The notes under the pieces are model-generated. The model did no database searches. It was not told where the DNA came from and saw only the letters and a program-made list of their open reading frames with translations. A stretch of 36,080 nucleotides of DNA from a virus, in the IMG/VR virus record IMGVR_UViG_3300030117_000573, positions 1-36,080 of that record. One strand, 5' to 3'. Made by a program: the position numbers and the translations under genes. Of the stretch, positions 31,530-36,080 are shown piece after piece. Numbering within the stretch: the first letter of the stretch is position 1; each line of letters begins with the position of its first letter.

Positions 31530-33188
31530 ATGGATGAAAGACTAAATGATTTTAGAAACTTTTTATATCTTACTTGGGAACAGCTCGGACTCCCTGATCC
31601 TACTCCTATCCAGTATGACATTGCTGAATACATTCAAGATGGTCCAAAGAGGCGTTGCATACAGGCGTTTCGGGGTGTGGGTAAATCTTGGATTACTTCT
31701 GCTTATGTGTGCCATCAACTACTTTTAGATCCCGCTAAGAATATCTTGGTCATCTCAGCGTCTAAACAACGAGCCGATGACTTCAGTACGTTTACCCTGC
31801 GGTTGATCGATGAGATGCCCATATTGGCTCACCTTAAACCAGGAGAAAACCAAAGAAACTCTAAGTTGGCATTTGATGTTGGACCTGCTCCCGCCAGTCA
31901 CGCTCCTTCGGTTACTTCCAAAGGTATTACCTCACAGATCACAGGAAGTCGTGCTGACATTATTGTTGCCGATGACGTTGAGTCCCTGAACAACTCAGCT
32001 ACTCAAATGATGCGAGACAAACTGTCACAGCAAATCCAAGAGTTTGACGCTGTGATTAAACCCGAAGGTAATATTATTTATCTTGGCACTCCTCAAACAG
32101 AACAATCCATCTACAACAACCTACCCACCAGAGGGTATGACGTAAGGATATGGACTGCTCGAATACCTACTGAAAAACAGAAGGTAGGCTATGGGTCTAA
32201 ATTAGCCCCTACGATTGCGTCTAACGAGTCCGAGGCAGGAACACCCACAGATCCACTAAGATTCAATAACTTCGATCTCATGGAGCGTGAGGCTTCCTAT
32301 GGACGATCTGGGTTTTCCTTGCAGTTCATGCTAGACACAGCCCTTAGTGATGCCCATAGATACCCATTGAAACTGTCGGATCTTATTGTGATGAGGTTGG
32401 ACAAAGAGAATGCACCTGAGAAGGTAGTGTGGGCGGGTACTCCAGAGTATGCCTACAAGGATTTACCTTGCGTTGGCATGGCGGGAGATCGTTTCTTTAT
32501 GCCTATGGGTACTCATGGAGAACTTGCTCCATATCAAGGCTCAGTCCTCGCCATAGACCCTGCGGGTAGAGGAGCTGATGAGACTGCCTATGCGGTGGTC
32601 AAGATGTTGAACTCTCAGTTGTTCGTAGCCGAATGCGGAGGTATTCAAGGAGGGTACTCCGAGGATGTCCTCAAGTCGTTGTCTATGATTGCGAAAGACC
32701 ACAAGGTCAATGAGGTCATCATTGAGTCTAACTTCGGTGACGGCATGTTTAACCAATTGTTGACTCCTGTAATGAATAAGATACATAGAGTCACCATCTC
32801 TGAGGTAAGACACTCAAAACAGAAAGAAAAACGCATTGTAGATACCCTAGAGCCTGTGATGAATAGTCATAAGCTGATTGTAGACGAAGCAGTCATTAAG
32901 AATGACTATGAGTCCACCAAGCATTACACACCAGAAAAAGCCCTGAGATACCAATTGTTTTATCAAATGACACGAATAACCAAAGAACGAGGAGCTTTAG
33001 CCCATGACGATAGGTTAGACGTATTGGCTATAGCGGTGAACTATTGGGTAGAACAAATGGCTAGGAATGTAGACGATGCGATTAAAGACGCTCATAACGA
33101 TAGATTGACCAAAGGACTACAAAAATTTATGGATTCTGCTTTAGGAAGAAAATCAAAGGGTAACTCATGGATAAACACAAAATTCTAA
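31530..33188 (+). CDS. terL: terminase large subunit (T7 gp19-like)
   Basis: A 552-aa packaging motor (T7 gp19: 586). The ATPase domain has Walker A AFRGVGKSW (Lys52), DPAKNILVISASKQRADDF, and Walker B IIVADDVES (Asp148-Glu151). The RNase H-like nuclease domain shows VLAIDPAGRGADETAYAVVK with the first metal-binding aspartate, VIIESNFGDGMF, and HDDRLDVLAIAVNYW near the C-terminus. It would cut and pump the concatemeric genome. The gene is visibly richer in G+C than the internal virion genes (one 60-base line at 32521 has 33 G/C). T7-type relatives cut at direct terminal repeats. Confidence 0.96.
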   Translation: MDERLNDFRNFLYLTWEQLGLPDPTPIQYDIAEYIQDGPKRRCIQAFRGVGKSWITSAYVCHQLLLDPAKNILVISASKQRADDFSTFTLRLIDEMPILAHLKPGENQRNSKLAFDVGPAPASHAPSVTSKGITSQITGSRADIIVADDVESLNNSATQMMRDKLSQQIQEFDAVIKPEGNIIYLGTPQTEQSIYNNLPTRGYDVRIWTARIPTEKQKVGYGSKLAPTIASNESEAGTPTDPLRFNNFDLMEREASYGRSGFSLQFMLDTALSDAHRYPLKLSDLIVMRLDKENAPEKVVWAGTPEYAYKDLPCVGMAGDRFFMPMGTHGELAPYQGSVLAIDPAGRGADETAYAVVKMLNSQLFVAECGGIQGGYSEDVLKSLSMIAKDHKVNEVIIESNFGDGMFNQLLTPVMNKIHRVTISEVRHSKQKEKRIVDTLEPVMNSHKLIVDEAVIKNDYESTKHYTPEKALRYQLFYQMTRITKERGALAHDDRLDVLAIAVNYWVEQMARNVDDAIKDAHNDRLTKGLQKFMDSALGRKSKGNSWINTKF

Positions 33189-33301
33189 AAGATGCTGTCT
33201 TTTCGTTTATTGACGCTTGGGAAGAATTTTTGTTAGACAAAATGTCTACTGAAGAGGTCACAGAGTACATCGTAGACATGCTTGAGAAGACGAAAGATTA
33301 A
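33167..33301 (+). CDS. short hypothetical protein behind large terminase
   Basis: A 44-aa gene overlapping the end of the large terminase by 22 bases. AAAGGG lies a few bases before ATG 33167. The product is amphipathic and acidic (KDAVFSFIDAWEEFLLDKMS, then EEVTEYIVDMLEKTKD) and likely two short helices. No family recognised. Its place fits the small post-terminase genes of T7-like phages. It ends just before the cluster of promoter-like boxes. Confidence 0.5.
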   Translation: MDKHKILKDAVFSFIDAWEEFLLDKMSTEEVTEYIVDMLEKTKD

Positions 33302-33310
33302 TTAGGTACA

Positions 33311-33374
33311 ACTATAGGTAGGACTATAGGTCAAACCCTAGTGTTTATTATTTATAAATATAACAACTATAGGT
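33311..33374 (+). promoter_or_regulatory. three ACTATAGGT boxes, candidate phage RNA polymerase promoters
   Basis: The nonamer ACTATAGGT occurs three times in a 106-base non-coding gap (33311-33319, 33323-33331, 33366-33374). ACTATAGG is also the -5 to +2 core of the T7 promoter (ending CACTATAGGG). The third copy is preceded by TAAATATAACA, which is AT-rich and begins with TAA like the T7 -17 region. Position, after terminase and before small right-end genes, matches T7 phiOR. The first two are too close together to be independent 23-bp promoters. Recognition by this phage's polymerase is an inference. Confidence 0.5.
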
Positions 33375-33385
33375 ACTTATACCTA
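33370..33385 (+). other. short perfect hairpin after the third ACTATAGGT box
   Basis: TAGGTA (33370-33375) and TACCTA (33380-33385) are perfectly complementary around the loop CTTA. The hairpin would lie at the very 5' end of a transcript begun at the third box and just before the AAAGGAG of the 18-codon gene. Hairpins at transcript starts can stabilise the message. No U-run follows, so it is not a terminator. Confidence 0.45.
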
Positions 33386-33407
33386 AAGATAACTAAAGGA
33401 GAACCTT

Positions 33408-33464
33408 ATGTATTACTCTAAGTTACAGATTAAGAAAAAACCTAAGAAAAAGAAAAAGAAATGA
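33408..33464 (+). CDS. 18-residue lysine-rich peptide, coupled to next gene
   Basis: ATG 33408 has a strong AAAGGAG (33395-33401) and opens an 18-codon frame: MYYSKLQ followed by IKKKPKKKKKK. Its TGA overlaps the start of the next gene as ATGA (33461-33464), and that gene has no good Shine-Dalgarno of its own other than the A/G-rich lysine codons. It may therefore be a leader that brings ribosomes to the next gene, or a very small basic peptide. The strong ribosome site and exact overlap argue for real translation. Confidence 0.5.
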   Translation: MYYSKLQIKKKPKKKKKK

Positions 33465-33784
33465 ATTGGGAGTTTATTCCAGGGGAGAAACCAATTATGT
33501 TGAAAATAGGTACACTTAATGTTCCTGTACTCAGTAAAGAACTAGAAGAATCTACTTTCGGTGAATACCACCATTTCCCTGAGCCTGTGATTAAAATAAA
33601 CTATAAGCTCAATAACCAAGCCAGAGCCATGACTCTACTCCATGAAGTCCTAGAGTGCATTGATGCGAACTATGGGTTGGAACTAGAAGAATCAACTATC
33701 TGTACACTTGAGCAAGCACTTACTATGGTCGTTCGAGATAACCCTGAGAAGTTTGAAGAATGGTCTTCTAGGATCTTAAAATGA
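33461..33784 (+). CDS. small metallopeptidase-like protein (HEVLE)
   Basis: A 107-aa protein. TLLHEVLECIDANYGLELEE has the HExxE-type helix (His61, Glu62, Glu65) found in small phage proteins distantly like ImmA/IrrE zincins, followed by TICTLEQALTMVVRDNPEKF. A full zinc site (HExxH plus a third ligand) is not seen, so it may be inactive or bind metal differently. It starts on the stop of the lysine-rich peptide and ends overlapping the HNH gene, so all three are read together. Confidence 0.6.
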   Translation: MNWEFIPGEKPIMLKIGTLNVPVLSKELEESTFGEYHHFPEPVIKINYKLNNQARAMTLLHEVLECIDANYGLELEESTICTLEQALTMVVRDNPEKFEEWSSRILK

Positions 33785-33993
33785 CTAAAAGAAATTACCG
33801 CAGAGAATACGATCAGTACCACGGGACTAAACTTCAGATCAAACGTAGAGCCTCCCGAAACAAAGCCAGAAGATTAGCCAACGGTCGCAAAGGGGATGGA
33901 CTTGATGTAGACCATAAAGATGGGAACCCTATGAATAACTCAAAGGGGAACTTGAGGAAAGTCTCTAAGAAATACAATAGGTCTAGGAAATAA
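33781..33993 (+). CDS. small HNH endonuclease
   Basis: A 70-aa basic protein. DVDHKDGNPMNNSKGNLRKV carries the HNH core (Asp44-His45, Asn53, Asn57), and the N-terminus (RNYRREYDQYHGTKLQIKRR) is a basic helix that I have often seen in small HNH proteins of T7-like marine phages. HNH proteins near terminase genes can be needed for DNA cutting in packaging; a homing or nicking role is the alternative. Its ATGA overlap links it to the previous gene. It is the last gene before the non-coding region. Confidence 0.75.
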   Translation: MTKRNYRREYDQYHGTKLQIKRRASRNKARRLANGRKGDGLDVDHKDGNPMNNSKGNLRKVSKKYNRSRK

Positions 33994-33994
33994 T

Positions 33995-34023
33995 TTGACA
34001 AAAAAATTCGTTAGGGTTATATA
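33995..34023 (+). promoter_or_regulatory. sigma70-like early promoter 1
   Basis: TTGACA (33995-34000, perfect -35) is followed after exactly 17 bases by TATATA (34018-34023). Start of transcription would be near 34030, giving a leader of over 300 bases before the first early gene. This is the best host-type promoter I found in the window and is well placed to begin early transcription by host polymerase. Confidence 0.6.
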
Positions 34024-34042
34024 CGTTGTCATAGTCGCGATT

Positions 34043-34055
34043 ACCCCGTTGGGGT
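34043..34055 (+). other. GC hairpin in the early leader
   Basis: ACCCC and GGGGT pair perfectly around the loop GTT, with one further T-G pair possible. It falls about 15 bases after the predicted start of promoter 1. The next T-run (TTTTT) is some 37 bases downstream, too far for a simple terminator. It may protect the 5' end of the early message. Confidence 0.4.
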
Positions 34056-34282
34056 GCTGTCGATCGTGTAGTCTGTAAGTTTTTCCAGGGTGGTACTGGG
34101 TCGATGATAGTCAACAAGGCAGTCAATCAGCACAAATAAATACTATTAATTGTTTTCTTTTCGGTAGACCTTGAGTCAACCGATGTAATATTTTTATGGT
34201 GTCCAGTCCTTTTAATTTGTTTTTATTTGTTTCTCTTTTTTATACCGTTTGTATTTTTTTTTTAATTGTTTAATATTAAAGG

Positions 34283-34312
34283 TTGACCAATAAGAAACCG
34301 ATAGACTACACT
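34283..34312 (+). promoter_or_regulatory. sigma70-like early promoter 2
   Basis: TTGACC (34283-34288) is followed after 18 bases by TACACT (34307-34312), with TATAAC directly after. The start of transcription would be about 34320, some 45 bases before the ATG of the first early gene. The -35 has five of six consensus bases and the -10 has four. Weaker than the promoter at 33995 but better placed for the gene at 34364. Confidence 0.45.
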
Positions 34313-34363
34313 TATAACAGTTAAAGAATAGTTCTTTAGCTAAGACTAAAGGAGGATCTTAAA

Positions 34364-34564
34364 ATGATCAAAGTAAACAATCTTAACCGTGTTTGTAATT
34401 GTATAATCGAGGCGGACGAATACGAACCCACAGAGAGAGAAGCACTCCATTTTTTTAATCAACATGATATACCAGACACTTGGAGCGACTTTCTACAATA
34501 CTGCAAGGATAACAATACAACTTGCACTACTCCTGGCGTGTTGCTTGGATGGTTAGGATACTAA
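34364..34564 (+). CDS. small hypothetical early protein
   Basis: A 66-aa protein that I do not recognise. It is acidic with four cysteines (VCNCIIEADEYEPTE; YCKDNNTTC) and ends in PGVLLGWLGY. A very strong AAAGGAGG (34348-34355) and the two promoter-like sequences before it suggest high early expression. The first gene of an early block followed by ArdC, it could be a host-takeover or anti-defence protein, but only its position says so. Confidence 0.65.
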   Translation: MIKVNNLNRVCNCIIEADEYEPTEREALHFFNQHDIPDTWSDFLQYCKDNNTTCTTPGVLLGWLGY

Positions 34565-34594
34565 AAAACAATAGACTAATAGGAGGATCTTACA

Positions 34595-35542
34595 ATGACC
34601 AGTAAGAAACAATATAAAAAAGTAACAGCTAACGACCTTCACAATCAAATTCTTGAGACTATGGTAAAAGATGTAGAACAAGCCATAGAAACAGGTAGAC
34701 CTACAGCTTGGGAAAAGCCTTGGAAGGGCATTAACAACGCACCTAAGAATGCTATAACGAAAAAGCCTTATAAAGGCATTAATACGTTTATCTTAGGAAT
34801 GCAACCGTATGACAATCCCCATTATTTGACTTTTAAACAAGCTAAGGATCTTGGCGGATCTGTAAGAGCTGGCGAAAAATCCTGTGCTACGATTTACTTT
34901 TATAAAATGTTTAAGAAGACTAGTAAAACTAATGTAAAAGATGATAGTACAAATGAAGATACTTTTTTTATGATGAGAAGACACCCAGTCTTTAACGTCT
35001 CACAATGTGATATACCTAAAGATAAACTTGAAAAACTTCAACCTGTTAAAAATGAAGTATTGAACGATGAGGATAATTGGCTAGAGGCTGACCAGTCGTT
35101 GTTAGACTTTATGGATAGGGACGATATAAAACTCGCACACCATGATAAGGATATAGCTTGTTATATTCCTAGCCTAGATACTATTAAAATGCCTCTAAGG
35201 ACATCTTTTAAGAATGACCACGAATATGTGTCAACCTTAGCACATGAATGTGTGCATGCAACAGGTCACGAAAAGAGGCTTAAGAGACAATCCAGCGATA
35301 AGGTCAGGCGGTTCGGCTCTAAGGATTATTCCAGGGAGGAACTAGTCGCCGAGATGGGTGCTGGTTTATTTTCCGCTATACATAATATAGATATTCCTAT
35401 CGTTCAAACTAATAGAATCGAGTATCTTAGAGGCTGGTTAAAGTCTTTTAAGAATGATCCTAAAATGCTGTACTGGGCGGGATCGAGAGCGTCTAAGGCT
35501 ATTAATTACATACTAGATATTAAAGATATTCAAGAAGATTAA
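34595..35542 (+). CDS. ardC: ArdC-like antirestriction protein
   Basis: A 315-aa protein with the two-part ArdC layout. The N-terminal ssDNA-binding domain shows WEKPWKGINNAPKNAITKKP, YKGINTFILG, HYLTFKQAKDLGGSVRAGEK. The C-terminal zincin-like metallopeptidase domain has LAHECVHATGH (His217, Glu218, His221) and YSREELVAEMGAGLF with the third-ligand glutamate region. ArdC proteins shield entering DNA from restriction. Position in the early block parallels T7 gp0.3 (Ocr), an unrelated antirestriction protein. The leader AGGAGGATCTTACAATGA nearly copies that of the previous gene. A strong hairpin follows the stop. Confidence 0.88.
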   Translation: MTSKKQYKKVTANDLHNQILETMVKDVEQAIETGRPTAWEKPWKGINNAPKNAITKKPYKGINTFILGMQPYDNPHYLTFKQAKDLGGSVRAGEKSCATIYFYKMFKKTSKTNVKDDSTNEDTFFMMRRHPVFNVSQCDIPKDKLEKLQPVKNEVLNDEDNWLEADQSLLDFMDRDDIKLAHHDKDIACYIPSLDTIKMPLRTSFKNDHEYVSTLAHECVHATGHEKRLKRQSSDKVRRFGSKDYSREELVAEMGAGLFSAIHNIDIPIVQTNRIEYLRGWLKSFKNDPKMLYWAGSRASKAINYILDIKDIQED

Positions 35543-35546
35543 ACCG

Positions 35547-35585
35547 ACATAGGGGACACTCTTAGGAGTGTTTCCGATGTTGTTT
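35547..35585 (+). terminator. strong hairpin after ardC, terminator or RNase III site
   Basis: ACACTC (35556-35561) and GAGTGT (35566-35571) pair around the loop TTAG. GGGG with TTCC extends the stem to ten pairs, and after one A/G mismatch ACAT with ATGT add four more. TGTTTTA follows. The U-run is short, so it may be a partial terminator; T7 has RNase III hairpins between its early genes, and this could be such a processing site. Confidence 0.6.
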
Positions 35586-35623
35586 TAATAGTGAAACAAT
35601 AAACGACCTAAGGAGGTTATACG

Positions 35624-35899
35624 ATGGATAATGTAACGAATTTTAATATGAGGCGGGACGTTCAAGCCTTGAAAAATAGCTTTAAAAAAATTGATAAAAT
35701 AAATCCAGAAGGAAAATTGTATAAGGATATGATTATTCTATTAGATAAATTAAAAGCCAAGCACCCTGAAATACTGTATTGCATCTCTAAGGCTAACATC
35801 AAATTTTTATCAATATTAGCTACTAATAGAATGCAGGAATTTTACGACCAAGAATATGAATGTTATAAAAATAAACTTAAAGAGGAGCTAAAAAAATGA
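35624..35899 (+). CDS. small hypothetical early protein, helical
   Basis: A 91-aa, lysine-rich helical protein (VQALKNSFKKIDKINPEGK, then KDMIILLDKLKAKHPEILY, then EECYKNKLKEELKK-like end). I do not recognise it. A strong AAGGAGG precedes the ATG, and the stop overlaps the next start as ATGA. It lies in the early block after the hairpin behind ardC, and its base composition is like that of its neighbours. Confidence 0.62.
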   Translation: MDNVTNFNMRRDVQALKNSFKKIDKINPEGKLYKDMIILLDKLKAKHPEILYCISKANIKFLSILATNRMQEFYDQEYECYKNKLKEELKK

Positions 35900-36080
35900 T
35901 CTTAGAGCTACTTATACCAATTACTTTAGTCGTGTTTGTTCTCTTCATTGTCTACCGATGGGAAGACCCTGGAGAGTTAAAACGAGATTTAGACCTGGCG
36001 AGGCGATTACAAGATCTTAGTCGTGAACGTCAACGCCAGGAGGACCAAACAAGAAAAAGGATAAGCGACCATGAACGGAC
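35896..36080 (+). CDS. membrane-anchored coiled-coil protein, runs off the window
   Basis: ATG 35896 overlaps the previous stop (ATGA) and the frame is open to the end of the window, so only the first 61 codons are seen. The N-terminus is one membrane helix (LLIPITLVVFVLFIVYRW) followed by a charged coiled coil (LKRDLDLARRLQDLSRERQ). TTAGTCGTG occurs twice within the gene (near 35925 and 36017). If the molecule is circular, the frame goes on through position 1 and ends at the TAA at 44-46, adding about 15 residues, several of them Asp-Ser from GATAGT. Confidence 0.6.
   Translation, partial: MILELLIPITLVVFVLFIVYRWEDPGELKRDLDLARRLQDLSRERQRQEDQTRKRISDHER

Larger units (their letters stand above)
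33994..34363. other. 370-bp non-coding control region, probable genome-end region
   Basis: There is no gene here by size, ribosome site or composition. It holds two sigma70-like promoters (33995-34023 and 34283-34312), a GC hairpin (34043-34055), two GATAGT-like words (ATAGTCGCGA at 34031, GATGATAGTC around 34103) and long T-rich stretches, including a run of ten T at 34254-34263. It separates late genes (terminase, HNH) from early-type genes (ArdC), the same division as between the right and left ends of T7. I infer that the physical ends or terminal repeat lie in or near it. No tRNA or attachment core was recognised. Confidence 0.6.

Noticed and set aside
33994-34363. tRNA gene or tRNA-derived attP core in the non-coding region
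   Set aside because: I looked for a T-loop (GTTCAANTC-type) sequence and cloverleaf stems and saw none; a dedicated tRNA scan would be decisive.
1-36080. Direct terminal repeats at the window edges
   Set aside because: The first and last bases share no long identical stretch; only the short TTAGTCGTG element occurs near both ends.

Overview
The window looks like an almost complete genome of a T7-type podophage (Autographiviridae-like layout) of the integrase-carrying marine kind, such as the pelagiphage and cyanophage relatives of T7. The evidence is a single-subunit RNA polymerase, a T7-type replication set, and T7-order virion genes (portal, scaffold, capsid, two tail tubular proteins, four internal virion proteins, fibre, small and large terminase). 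Every supported gene lies on the + strand, usually with ATGA or TAATG stop/start overlaps. Base composition is AT-rich. The host cannot be read from the sequence; a marine Gram-negative bacterium is my inference.

Layout. 1-201: a GATAGT/TTTAGTCGTGA repeat region upstream of a tyrosine integrase (202-1167). 1195-3573: RNA polymerase. 3584-11285: DNA metabolism, with ssDNA-binding protein, RusA-type resolvase, primase-helicase, a destabilase/i-type lysozyme, a small sigma-region-4-like protein, a C5 cytosine methyltransferase containing a long +1-frame ORF, family A DNA polymerase, a LAGLIDADG homing endonuclease, a 5'-3' exonuclease and small genes. 11290-27597: morphogenesis, with a gp7.3-like protein, portal, scaffold, a membrane protein plus an overlapping spanin-like pair, capsid, a hairpin at the position of the T7 Tphi terminator, gp11, gp12 and gp13-16 equivalents and the fibre. 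27609-29956: extra receptor-binding or decoration proteins (C1q-like and LamG-like beta folds) and a holin-like protein. 29959-33188: small terminase, membrane protein, a second sigma-region-4-like protein, four small basic proteins and large terminase. 33302-34363: three ACTATAGGT phage-promoter-like boxes, small genes and a T-rich non-coding control region with two sigma70-like promoters. 34364-36080: early-type genes with very strong Shine-Dalgarno sites, including an ArdC-like antirestriction protein.

The order makes best sense as a circular permutation. The T7-style left end (host-type promoters, antirestriction gene, early genes, then integrase and RNA polymerase) begins near 34.0 kb and runs off the right edge of the window into position 1. 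The last ORF is open at 36080, and the TTAGTCGTG element is found on both sides of the join. Host RNA polymerase would read the early genes and make the phage polymerase, which would then transcribe the replication and virion genes.

The points most worth a second look are the dual-frame methyltransferase locus, the i-type lysozyme used as a phage endolysin candidate, the duplicated sigma-region-4-like proteins, the repeat/operator region around the join, the promoter-box cluster with a coupled 18-residue lysine-rich peptide, and four short genes below the usual ORF length cutoff (14075-14254, 30708-30860, 33167-33301, 33408-33464).
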